Positions 33,776-41,489 of a DNA stretch of 64,000 bases are shown here, piece by piece (position 1 is the stretch's first letter; each line of letters begins with the position of its first letter). The translations under genes were made by a program, and so were the position numbers. Where the stretch lies: the NCBI RefSeq assembly GCF_001427225.1, contig NZ_LMFH01000006.1, positions 124,001 to 188,000 of the forward strand. The letters are read 5' to 3'. The notes under the pieces were generated by a model that saw only the letters and a list, made by a program, of their open reading frames with translations, made no database searches and was not told the DNA's origin. This stretch comes from Lysobacter sp. Root494 (GTDB lineage Bacteria > Pseudomonadota > Gammaproteobacteria > Xanthomonadales > Xanthomonadaceae).

Positions 33776-35035
33776 ATGGCGAACATCATTTCCCGCCTGT
33801 CGGTCGGCATGACCAACTGGGTCAACGCACGCGCGCCGGGCCTGTCCCCCGTCTACAAGAAGCACATGACGGAGTACTACGCGCCGAAGAACTTCAATTT
33901 CTGGTACATCTTCGGCGTGCTGTCGATCGTGGTTCTGGCCAACCAGATCCTGACCGGCATCTTCCTCACGATGCATTTCAAGCCGAGCGCGACGGAAGCC
34001 TTCGCGTCGGTCGAATACATCATGCGCGACGTCGAGTGGGGCTGGCTGATCCGCTACATGCACAGCACCGGCGCCTCGCTGTTCTTCATCGTCGTCTACA
34101 TCCACATGTTCCGCGGCCTGATGTACGGCTCGTACAAGAAGCCGCGCGAGCTGGTGTGGATCATCGGCATGCTCATCTACCTCGTGCTGATGGCCGAAGC
34201 CTTCATGGGCTACGTGTTGCCGTGGGGCCAGATGTCGTTCTGGGGCGCGAAGGTGATCATCTCGCTGTTCGGCGCGATCCCCGTCATCGGCAACGGCCTG
34301 ACGGAGTGGATCATGGGCGACTACCTGCCGTCCGACGCCACGCTCAACCGGTTCTTCGCCCTGCACGTGATCGCGCTGCCGCTTGTCCTGCTGCTGCTGG
34401 TCGTGCTGCACATCGGCGCGCTGCACGAAGTGGGTTCGAACAACCCCGACGGCGTCGAGATCAAGAAGGGTCCGAAGGGCAACCGCTGGTCGCCGACCGC
34501 GCCGGCCGACGGCATCCCGTTCCATCCGTACTACACGGTGAAGGACACCTTCTACATGGGTGCGTTCCTCGTGCTGGCGGCCTTCATCATCTTCTTCGCG
34601 CCTGCGTTCGGTGGCTGGTTCCTCGAGCACGACAACTTCACCGAGGCCAACCGCCTGGTGACGCCGGAGCACATCAAGCCGGTGTGGTACTACACGCCGT
34701 ACTACGCGATGTTGCGCGTGATTCCGCACAAGCTGTCGGGCGTGCTGGTGATGTTCGGTGCGATCGCGGTGCTGTTCCTGATCCCGTGGCTCGACCGTTC
34801 GCCGGTGAAGTCGGTCCGCTATCGCGGCTGGATCACCAAGGCGATGCTCGCACTGCTCGCGATCTGCTTCGTGTGGCTGGGAAAGATCGGCTCCGGCCCG
34901 GGGACCGACCCGGTCGAAACCATCATCGGCCGCGTGCTGACCTTCCTGTATTTCGCTTTCTTCATCACCATGCCGCTGTGGTCCGCTATCGACAAGACCA
35001 AGCCGGTACCGGAACGGGTGACGACGCATGACTAA
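33776..35035 (+). CDS. petB: Cytochrome b of the bc1 complex
   Basis: A 419-residue membrane protein with about nine helices. Hallmarks are the haem-ligand regions RYMHSTGASLFFIVVYIHMFRGL and FFALHVIALPLVLLLLVVLHIGALHEVGSNNP, the Qo-site region LPWGQMSFWGAKVI, and the PEHIKPVWYYTPYYAMLR motif (the PEWY equivalent is PVWY). It is the full-length fused form (b6 plus subunit IV), as in proteobacteria. It overlaps petC by eight bases. Confidence 0.98.
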   Translation: MANIISRLSVGMTNWVNARAPGLSPVYKKHMTEYYAPKNFNFWYIFGVLSIVVLANQILTGIFLTMHFKPSATEAFASVEYIMRDVEWGWLIRYMHSTGASLFFIVVYIHMFRGLMYGSYKKPRELVWIIGMLIYLVLMAEAFMGYVLPWGQMSFWGAKVIISLFGAIPVIGNGLTEWIMGDYLPSDATLNRFFALHVIALPLVLLLLVVLHIGALHEVGSNNPDGVEIKKGPKGNRWSPTAPADGIPFHPYYTVKDTFYMGAFLVLAAFIIFFAPAFGGWFLEHDNFTEANRLVTPEHIKPVWYYTPYYAMLRVIPHKLSGVLVMFGAIAVLFLIPWLDRSPVKSVRYRGWITKAMLALLAICFVWLGKIGSGPGTDPVETIIGRVLTFLYFAFFITMPLWSAIDKTKPVPERVTTHD

Positions 35036-35774
35036 GAATTTCGTCCGCACCCTGGCCGGCCTCGCCGCGGGTCTGCTGGTCTCGGTTTCCGCATTCGCCA
35101 GCGAAGGCGGGAACCTGATGCACGCAGGGACCGACCTGGGCGACCGCGCGTCCCTGCAGCGCGGCGCCGCGCTCTACATGAACTACTGCTCGGGCTGCCA
35201 CTCGCTCAAGTACATGCGTTACTCGCGCATGGCCGACGATCTCGGCCTGAGCGAAGAAGAGGTGATGCAGAACCTCAACTTCACCGGCGCCAAGTACGGG
35301 GAGCAGGTCTTGGTCAGCCTCAGCGAGGACGATGCCAAGAAGTGGTTCGGCAAGATGCCGCCGGATCTCAGCCTGATCGGCCGCGTGCGTGGCAGTGACT
35401 GGATCTATACCTACCTGAAGTCGTTCTACCTGGACGAGTCGCGTCCGCTGGGCTGGAACAACAAGCTGTTCCCGAACGCCTCGATGCCCAACCCGCTGTG
35501 GCAACAGCAGGGCCTGCAGCACGCCGAATACGGTGAGCCCGACAAGGCCACCGGCGATCGTCCGGTGCACGGCCTGAAGATCACCACGCCGGGCACGCAG
35601 ACGCCGGAACAGTTCGACCAGTCGGTCCGCGACATCACCACGTTCCTCGAGTACGCAGGCGAACCGGCCGCGCTCAAGCGCGAGAAGCTGGGCGTGTGGG
35701 TGATCCTGTTCCTGGTCGCCTTCACCCTGCTGGCCTACATGCTGAAGAACGAATACTGGAAGGACGTCCACTAA
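35028..35774 (+). CDS. petC: Cytochrome c1 of the bc1 complex
   Basis: A 248-residue c-type cytochrome with a signal peptide (LAGLAAGLLVSVSAFA), a haem-binding CSGCH motif followed by SLKYMRYSRMADDLG, PPDLSLIGRVRG, and a C-terminal membrane anchor (LGVWVILFLVAFTLLAYML). The start lies inside the end of petB. It accepts electrons from the Rieske subunit and passes them to soluble or membrane cytochrome c. A hairpin follows 18 bases after the stop. Confidence 0.98.
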   Translation: MTKNFVRTLAGLAAGLLVSVSAFASEGGNLMHAGTDLGDRASLQRGAALYMNYCSGCHSLKYMRYSRMADDLGLSEEEVMQNLNFTGAKYGEQVLVSLSEDDAKKWFGKMPPDLSLIGRVRGSDWIYTYLKSFYLDESRPLGWNNKLFPNASMPNPLWQQQGLQHAEYGEPDKATGDRPVHGLKITTPGTQTPEQFDQSVRDITTFLEYAGEPAALKREKLGVWVILFLVAFTLLAYMLKNEYWKDVH

Positions 35775-35792
35775 GCGCCTCCAACCTCCAGA

Positions 35793-35815
35793 CGCCCGGC
35801 CCAGTGCCGGGCGTT
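35793..35815 (+). terminator. Probable terminator after petC
   Basis: Nine-base stem ACGCCCGGC / GCCGGGCGT with loop CCAGT, followed by a weak T-containing tail (TCTGCTTCT). Termination may be partial. Confidence 0.6.
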
Positions 35816-35952
35816 CTGCTTCTGGTGCCTCCGGGGGGCGACTTTTTTAAACAGGGACGCTAGTCTCGGGAACCTAGGCGACCGCCCACAGGGGGTGGCG
35901 CGTCCTGAGGCCGGCGGGAGGCGCCGGTCGAAACCGAATGCGGGAGCAATCG

Positions 35953-36591
35953 ATGATGGCGGCGAGTCCACGTATGCGTAATGCCCTGACCCTGTTTTCG
36001 TCCAACGACTGCGTACTGTGCCATCGCGTGCGGCTGGTGCTGGCGGCGAAGGGAGTCACCTACGACCTGATACCGGTCGATCCGCAGAATCCGCCGGAAG
36101 ACCTGGTCGACCTCAACCCCTACCACTCGGTGCCGACGCTGGTTGAGCGCGACCTCGTCCTGTACGCCGCCAGCGTGGTCAGCGAATACCTCGACGAGCG
36201 CTATCCGCATCCTCCCCTGATGCCGGTGGATCCGTTGTCGCGCGCGCGCCTGCGCCTGGCGATGCTGCGCCTAGAGCACGACTGGGTGCCGCAGGTGCAG
36301 GCGATCCAGCTCGGCAACAAGGTGCAGGCCGAAGCCGGCCGCAAGCGCCTCAAGGAGCTGCTGACGGCCTCGGTGCCGCTGTTCAAGGCCAGCAAGTTCT
36401 TCCTCAACCCGGAAATGAGCCTGGCCGATTGCGCGATGGCCCCGATCATCTGGCGCCTGCCGGCGCTGGGCGTGCCGCTGCCGAAGGACGGCAAGGTGAT
36501 CGAGGACTACGGCAACCGCATCTTCCGTAACCCCGGTTTTACCCGAAGCCTTACCGATGCCGAACGCAAGCTGCGCGACCTGCCGGCCTGA
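35953..36591 (+). CDS. sspA: Stringent starvation protein A (GST-fold)
   Basis: A 212-residue GST-fold protein that binds RNA polymerase in related bacteria and alters transcription during starvation. It has the thioredoxin-like half (TLFSSNDCVLCHRVRLVLAAKGV, NPYHSVPTLVERDLVLYAASVVSEYLDERYP) and the all-helical half (LLTASVPLFKASKFFLNPEMSLADCAMAPIIWRLP). I prefer the ATG at 35953 because CGGGAG lies six bases before it; that same CGGGAG would be inside the gene if the ATG at 35938 were used. Next to petABC, as in many gamma- and betaproteobacteria. Confidence 0.94.
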   Translation: MMAASPRMRNALTLFSSNDCVLCHRVRLVLAAKGVTYDLIPVDPQNPPEDLVDLNPYHSVPTLVERDLVLYAASVVSEYLDERYPHPPLMPVDPLSRARLRLAMLRLEHDWVPQVQAIQLGNKVQAEAGRKRLKELLTASVPLFKASKFFLNPEMSLADCAMAPIIWRLPALGVPLPKDGKVIEDYGNRIFRNPGFTRSLTDAERKLRDLPA

Positions 36592-36613
36592 TCGCCTCAA
36601 ACATGCCACCAGA

Positions 36614-36643
36614 AAGGGCCCGGGAATCCGGGCCCTTCGCTTT
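36614..36643 (+). terminator. Rho-independent terminator between sspA and sspB
   Basis: Ten-base stem AAGGGCCCGG / CCGGGCCCTT with loop GAAT and tail CGCTTT, 22 bases after the sspA stop. It implies separate or reduced transcription of sspB. Confidence 0.8.
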
Positions 36644-36695
36644 CCGGCCGCAGGCGCGGCGCTACACTTCCCGCATGACAGAAGAAAGCAACGCC

Positions 36696-37163
36696 ATGAC
36701 CAGCCATCGCCCGTACCTGTTGCGGGCGCTGTACGAATGGATTGCCGATAACGGCATGACCCCGCACCTGCTGGTCGATGCCACCCGCCCGCATGTCCAG
36801 GTTCCGGTGCACGCGGTGAAGGACGGACGCATCGTCCTGAACGTCGCCGAGCGAGCGGTGGCAGGACTGCAGATGAGCAACGACGTGATCCGCTTCAGTG
36901 CCCGCTTTGGCGGCGTCAGCCATGCGGTCTCGGTGCCGGTTTCAGCCGTGCTGGCGATCTACGCGCGCGAAACGGGGCAGGGCATGGCCTTGCCGGAAGA
37001 CACGCTGGCCGACGCCTCGGACGAAGCGGACGTTGAGATCGAAACCGAGGACGGTGAAGTCGTGCAAGGACCGCTCAGCGTGGTTTCCGACGATCCCTAC
37101 GACGGCGACGATCCGCCCACGCCGACACCTCGTCGAAGCGGGCACCTGCGCGTCGTGAAATAA
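36696..37163 (+). CDS. sspB: ClpXP protease specificity-enhancing factor SspB
   Basis: A 155-residue adaptor that binds ssrA-tagged peptides and delivers them to ClpXP. The N-terminus RPYLLRALYEWIADNGMTPHLLVDA and the substrate-groove strand IRFSARFGGVSHAVSVPVSAVLAIYA are diagnostic; the acidic linker and the C-terminal HLRVVK form the ClpX-binding tail. The start at 36696 is chosen over the ATG at 36675: GAAGAAAG lies in front of it, and a TACACT at 36663-36668 would place the RNA start near 36675. Confidence 0.94.
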   Translation: MTSHRPYLLRALYEWIADNGMTPHLLVDATRPHVQVPVHAVKDGRIVLNVAERAVAGLQMSNDVIRFSARFGGVSHAVSVPVSAVLAIYARETGQGMALPEDTLADASDEADVEIETEDGEVVQGPLSVVSDDPYDGDDPPTPTPRRSGHLRVVK

Positions 37164-37180
37164 CGCGCTGACTGAACGCT

Positions 37181-37504
37181 TCAGTGCAGCTGCGCTGTCG
37201 ATGGCATTACCGGGCCACTGAACGAAACCAGCCGATCGCCTCGTAATACCAGTCGGCCGATATGCCGGTCCTCGCCGTTATGCGAGTAGTCGAAACGAAA
37301 GGTGCGCTCGAATCCCAGCCACCCGCTTTCCTGGCGATATACGCGCAGGCCGATTGCATGGACGCTCTGATCCAGCCATTGCACGCCGGCAATGCGACAG
37401 GCATCACGTCCGAGCGCTTCGGCGCGCTCGGCTGCGGCGCGGCTGGCGTTCCAGAACGCGAACGCCATCGCAGACACGATCATCAGTACGATTAGAGTCG
37501 GCAT
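37181..37504 (-). CDS. DUF3301 family small membrane protein
   Basis: A 107-residue protein with one N-terminal membrane helix (TLIVLMIVSAMAFAFW) and a soluble part with QWLDQSVHAIGLRVYRQESGWLGFERTFRFDYSHNGEDRHIGRLVLRG, the hallmark of DUF3301. The larger open frame upstream is a shadow of the FHA gene, and no strong ribosome binding site is visible. Function unknown. It converges on sspB and is divergent from the FHA gene. Confidence 0.85.
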   Translation of the reverse strand: MPTLIVLMIVSAMAFAFWNASRAAAERAEALGRDACRIAGVQWLDQSVHAIGLRVYRQESGWLGFERTFRFDYSHNGEDRHIGRLVLRGDRLVSFSGPVMPSTAQLH

Positions 37505-37571
37505 CGATCCAAGGGAGTGGCGCAGAATACGGGCCACAAGTTTACGTTCGCCGGGGGAGGGCGGCGTGCCA

Positions 37572-38360
37572 ATGAAGCTGGTTTTTCCGGGTGGTGAACA
37601 TCCGCAGGTGTTGCTGGGTCCAGGCGTGAACCGCGTGGGCTCGGATCCGCAATCCAATATCGTGCTCGATACGCCTGGCGTGCTGCCCCAGCACTGCCAG
37701 CTGCATGTGAGCGCGACGGGCGTGATGCTCGAAGTGCCCGTGGGCACGACGGTGAGCGTCAACGGGCGCCACGTCGATGGCCTGATCGCATTGCGTCCGG
37801 GCGACACCGTCACGTTCGACCATGTCCTGGCGCGGCTCGCCGCGGTCGATGCGGTCTCCGCGCGAACCAGCGATGACGCCGCGCCAGGTTATCCGCGCGC
37901 GGCCAATGACGATCCAGGCGTCACCGCGGTGCGCCAGGTTATCCCGATGTACGTGCTGCGCGGCGTCACCGGCGGGGCCTTCGGACGCAGCTATCCGCTG
38001 CAGGGTCCGATCACGATCGGCCGCTCGCCCGAATGCGACATCCACATCAACGATCCCGGGTTGTCGCGCATCCACGCGCGCCTGGTGCCGGGCGAGGACG
38101 GCGTCCAGCTCGAAGACCTCAATTCAACCAACGGCTGCTTCCTCAACGATCGCCGAGTGATCAAGGAAAAGGCCCGCGTCGGGGACGAAATCGGCTTCGA
38201 CAAGCTGCGCTTCCGCCTGTCAGGCGCCGCCGCGCAGGAACCGGTGCATATCCAGGCGACGAAGGTCGCGCAGACGCCGCGTGGTGGCATCTGGCTTTGG
38301 GGCGGACTGGCGATTGCAATCGCCGCGGCCGTGATCACCATCGTACTCAGCAGCGGCTGA
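37572..38360 (+). CDS. Membrane protein with two FHA domains
   Basis: A 262-residue protein. A first, degenerate FHA-like domain (residues about 1-95: GVNRVGSDPQSNIVLDTPGVLPQHCQLHV, VSVNGRHV) is followed by a Pro/Asp linker and a second, canonical FHA domain (about 130-225: ITIGRSPECDIHINDPGLSRIHARLV, LEDLNSTNGCFLNDRRV). FHA domains bind phosphothreonine. One C-terminal membrane helix (WLWGGLAIAIAAAVITIVL) anchors it with the FHA domains in the cytoplasm. No kinase gene is in the window. The ATG at 37572 is chosen since GGGGGAGG lies upstream, though at a long spacing. Confidence 0.85.
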   Translation: MKLVFPGGEHPQVLLGPGVNRVGSDPQSNIVLDTPGVLPQHCQLHVSATGVMLEVPVGTTVSVNGRHVDGLIALRPGDTVTFDHVLARLAAVDAVSARTSDDAAPGYPRAANDDPGVTAVRQVIPMYVLRGVTGGAFGRSYPLQGPITIGRSPECDIHINDPGLSRIHARLVPGEDGVQLEDLNSTNGCFLNDRRVIKEKARVGDEIGFDKLRFRLSGAAAQEPVHIQATKVAQTPRGGIWLWGGLAIAIAAAVITIVLSSG

Positions 38361-38382
38361 TCGCTTCACCGCGTCGAAATAC

Positions 38383-38408
38383 AAGGGCAGGCCGCAAGCC
38401 TGCCCTTT
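38383..38408. terminator. Bidirectional terminator between FHA gene and nadC
   Basis: Ten-base stem AAGGGCAGGC / GCCTGCCCTT with loop CGCAA between two convergent genes; T-rich on both sides. Confidence 0.75.
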
Positions 38409-38426
38409 GTCGTTTGCGACCACGGC

Positions 38427-39329
38427 TCAGCCGGACGGTGGCAGTCCCAACTTCAACGACAGGTCGATCGCGTGCACGTGCTTGGTCAGGCCGCCGATCG
38501 AAATGAAATCCACGCCATCCTCGGCAATCGATCGCAACGTGGTCATGTCGACACCGCCGGAGACTTCGAGCGGGATGGCGCCATTGAACGGAGCCGCATG
38601 GGCGATGCGCACGGCCTCGCGTCGCGTCGCGGCATCGAAGTCGTCAATCAGGATCCGATCGCAGCCTTCGCGCAGGGCTTCCGCCAGCTGCGCCAGCGTT
38701 TCCACTTCAACGATCAGCGGCAACGAAGGATGCATCGCCCGCGCCGAGCGGATCGCGGCGGTAAGGGAGCCTGCGGCGCGAACATGGTTTTCCTTGAGCA
38801 TCACCGCGTCATGGAGGCCCATGCGATGGTTGACGCCACCGCCCACGCGCACGGCGTACTTCTGCGCGAGGCGAAGGCCAGGAATCGTCTTGCGCGTATC
38901 GAGGATCCGCGTGCCGGTGCCGCGGATGGCATCGACGTACGTCGCCGTCACGGTAGCGGTGCCCGAGAGCGTCTGCAGGAAGTTGAGCGAAGTACGTTCG
39001 GCGCTCACCAGCGCGCGCGCGCGCCCTTGCAACGTGGCCAGCACGCTGCCCTTGCGCACGCAATCGCCTTCCTTCACGCGCCAGTCGATCCGGACATCCG
39101 GATCGAGCGCGCGATGGCACGCGTCGAACCAGGGACGGCCGCAAACGACGCTGTCTTCCTTGCAGAGCAGATAGGCACTGTCGGCGGCATCCGGCAACAG
39201 GGTCGCGGTCACGTCGCCGGTACCAATGTCTTCCGCCAGCGCGCGCGCCACGTCGGCCTGGATCACCTCGGGCGGAGGCGGCAGGAACTCGTCACCCGTA
39301 GCTGCATCTTTCAAGAACACATCACTCAT
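38427..39329 (-). CDS. nadC: Nicotinate-nucleotide pyrophosphorylase
   Basis: A 300-residue quinolinate phosphoribosyltransferase of NAD synthesis. Signatures: ARALAEDIGTGDVTATLLP, SAERTSLNFLQTLSGTAT, ILDTRKTIPGLRLAQKYAVRVGGGVNHRMGLHDAVMLKENH, VEVETLAQL, ILIDDF and LEVSGGV. It is preceded by, and overlaps by four bases with, the Trm112-like gene. nadA and nadB are not in the window. Confidence 0.97.
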   Translation of the reverse strand: MSDVFLKDAATGDEFLPPPPEVIQADVARALAEDIGTGDVTATLLPDAADSAYLLCKEDSVVCGRPWFDACHRALDPDVRIDWRVKEGDCVRKGSVLATLQGRARALVSAERTSLNFLQTLSGTATVTATYVDAIRGTGTRILDTRKTIPGLRLAQKYAVRVGGGVNHRMGLHDAVMLKENHVRAAGSLTAAIRSARAMHPSLPLIVEVETLAQLAEALREGCDRILIDDFDAATRREAVRIAHAAPFNGAIPLEVSGGVDMTTLRSIAEDGVDFISIGGLTKHVHAIDLSLKLGLPPSG

Positions 39330-39595
39330 GCCGGCGGGAACCTTTCGATCTGCGCCGTAGGGATCGCCTCCTCGGCAAGCAGCACGGGAATGCCGTCATC
39401 GACGCGGTACAGCGTCTTGCGGTCGCGCGTCACCAGCGCTTCGCGCAGAGGCTCCGATTGCGGACTGCCGTCCGCGCGCACGATGCCGCCCACGGCGATC
39501 GCGTTGTTCGCAGCCTGCAGGCCACGGCTGTCGAGCAGGCTCAGCGGCTGGCGGGTGGTGGGACAGACGAGGAGATCGAGCAGCTTGCGGTCCAT
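39326..39595 (-). CDS. Trm112-like (YcaR/UPF0434 type) small protein
   Basis: An 89-residue protein of the Trm112 family with the start MDRKLLDLLVCPTTRQPLSL and the end DGIPVLLAEEA, characteristic of the group. Only one cysteine of the usual zinc-binding set remains, so it may not bind zinc. Members of the family are small partners of methyltransferases or of unknown role in bacteria. Its stop overlaps the nadC start (ATGA), so the two are coupled. It is divergent from purE, 85 bases away. Confidence 0.88.
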   Translation of the reverse strand: MDRKLLDLLVCPTTRQPLSLLDSRGLQAANNAIAVGGIVRADGSPQSEPLREALVTRDRKTLYRVDDGIPVLLAEEAIPTAQIERFPPA

Positions 39596-39680
39596 ATCGA
39601 CAGAGTCCGGGGCGATGAAGGCGAGGCAGAAGGCCGGTAGAATAATCTTTTAAGAGCGGCGTTCGCCGCCGGGATCCGTC

Positions 39681-40196
39681 ATGGCAGCAACTGAGGCACC
39701 TGTCGCCGGGAACGCGCTCGTCGGCATCGTCATGGGCTCGCGTTCCGACTGGGAAACGATGCAGCACGCTGCGGCGCGGCTCGAAGCATTGGGCATTCCG
39801 CACGAGGTCCGCGTGGTTTCCGCGCACCGTACGCCCGACGTTCTTTTCTCCTATGCCGAAGCCGCCGCCGGGCGCGGCCTGCGCGCGATCATTGCGGGCG
39901 CCGGCGGCGCGGCGCATCTTCCGGGCATGCTGGCGTCCAAGACCGCGGTGCCGGTGCTGGGAGTACCGGTGCAAAGCAAGGCGCTCAACGGCATCGATTC
40001 GCTGCTGTCGATCGTGCAGATGCCCGCTGGCATTCCGGTGGCGACGTTCGCGATCGGCAATGCAGGCGCGGCGAATGCAGGTCTGTTCGCCGCCGCGATG
40101 CTGGTCCATGAGTTTCCCGGAGTCGGTGCCGCACTCGACGCCTTCCGCGCGAAGCAGACCGATGACGTGATCGCGAACGACGATCCTCGTAAATGA
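39681..40196 (+). CDS. purE: N5-carboxyaminoimidazole ribonucleotide mutase
   Basis: A 171-residue PurE that moves the carboxyl group from N5-CAIR to CAIR in purine synthesis. Diagnostic stretches: [93 protein letters not shown]. The ATG follows GGGAT. purK follows on the same strand ten bases later. Confidence 0.97.
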   Translation: MAATEAPVAGNALVGIVMGSRSDWETMQHAAARLEALGIPHEVRVVSAHRTPDVLFSYAEAAAGRGLRAIIAGAGGAAHLPGMLASKTAVPVLGVPVQSKALNGIDSLLSIVQMPAGIPVATFAIGNAGAANAGLFAAAMLVHEFPGVGAALDAFRAKQTDDVIANDDPRK

Positions 40197-40206
40197 GTTG
40201 CACGCG

Positions 40207-41352
40207 ATGACGACGGTAGGGATTCTCGGCGGCGGCCAGCTCGCCCGCATGATGGCGCTGTCCGGCGCTCCGCTCGGCCTGCGCTTCCTGGTGATGGATA
40301 CCGTCGCCGATGCCTGTGCGGGTCAGTTCGCGCCGATGATCGTCGGCGACTGGCGCGACGAGAATGCACTGGGGGAATTCGCTTCGAGAGTCGATGTCGC
40401 GACGTTCGACTTCGAGAATGTTCCCGCCGAGTCCGCGCAGTGGCTCGCCGACCGCATCCCGGTATTCCCGCAACCACGTGCGCTCGCGATCGCACAGGAT
40501 CGCCTGGCCGAAAAGACGCTGTTCCGCGAACTCGGCATTCCCGTGCCGGAGTTCGCCGCGGTCGCTTCGCGCGAAGAACTCGATGCCGCCATCGCCCAGC
40601 TCGGCACGCCATGCATCCTCAAGACACGCCGCCTCGGGTATGACGGCAAGGGGCAGTTCCGGATCAAGTCGCCCGGTGATGCTGCTGCGGCATGGGATGC
40701 GCTCGGTGCGCAGGCGACGACGGTCGGTCTCATCCTCGAAGGTTTCGTCACATTCGAGCGCGAACTCAGCGTGGTGGCGGTGCGCGGCCGTGATGGCGAA
40801 TTCCGCACCTGGCCGCTGACGGAAAACTGGCACGTCGATGGCGTGCTTTCGGCGAGCCTCGCGCCCGCGAAAACCGATGCCGCGCTGGCGCAAACCGCTT
40901 TCGCGCACGCGAGGAAACTCGCGGAGGCGCTCGACTACGTCGGCGTGTTCGCGCTGGAGCTGTTCTGCCGCGATGGCGTGCTGCTCGCCAACGAGCTCGC
41001 ACCACGCGTGCACAACTCGGGCCACTGGACGATCGAAGGCAGCGAAACCTCGCAATTCCAGAACCATCTTCGCGCCGTGCTCGGCTTGCCCCTCGGCAGC
41101 ACGCGGATGGTCGGCCTGGCCTGCATGCTCAACTGGATCGGCGAAATGCCCGACGCGAACGCAGTACTGGACGAAGCGGGTGGACACTGGCACGACTACG
41201 GCAAGGAAGCGCGCTCCGGACGCAAGGTTGGGCATGCGACCCTGCGCGCGGATTCCCCGGAAGAGCTTGCGGGAACGCTGCAGCAGGTCGGCAGGGTATT
41301 GGCCCGTGAGGACCAGGTGGCGCCCGTGGTCGAGGCCTTGCGCGGCAGCTGA
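40207..41352 (+). CDS. purK: N5-carboxyaminoimidazole ribonucleotide synthase
   Basis: A 381-residue ATP-grasp enzyme that carboxylates AIR; its product is used by PurE, encoded just upstream. It has the N-terminal TVGILGGGQLARMMALSG, FDFENVP, QDRLAEKTLFRELGIPVPEF, KTRRLGYDGKGQF and the NELAPRVHNSGHWTIEGSETSQFQNHLRAVLG block. The ATG at 40207 is preferred over a TTG three codons earlier. No clear terminator follows. Confidence 0.97.
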   Translation: MTTVGILGGGQLARMMALSGAPLGLRFLVMDTVADACAGQFAPMIVGDWRDENALGEFASRVDVATFDFENVPAESAQWLADRIPVFPQPRALAIAQDRLAEKTLFRELGIPVPEFAAVASREELDAAIAQLGTPCILKTRRLGYDGKGQFRIKSPGDAAAAWDALGAQATTVGLILEGFVTFERELSVVAVRGRDGEFRTWPLTENWHVDGVLSASLAPAKTDAALAQTAFAHARKLAEALDYVGVFALELFCRDGVLLANELAPRVHNSGHWTIEGSETSQFQNHLRAVLGLPLGSTRMVGLACMLNWIGEMPDANAVLDEAGGHWHDYGKEARSGRKVGHATLRADSPEELAGTLQQVGRVLAREDQVAPVVEALRGS

Positions 41353-41489
41353 ATAGGCGGAGCTTCCATGCGGCGCTCCGGTGTGGGACCTGCTGAACGC
41401 CCACACTGGCCGGAGCCGCCCGGAACGGCCGTTGTCGCAGGCGAGATTCGCCTTCCTGGGGTCAGGTCAGTGCGCCGCGACCTTCACGC

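Noticed and set aside
33065-35050. 661-codon minus-strand frame opposite petA/petB
   Set aside because: Antisense shadow of highly conserved bc1 genes with no recognisable domain.
41353-41489. GGAGC..GCTCC inverted repeat after purK as a terminator
   Set aside because: Stem is short, the loop long and no T run follows.
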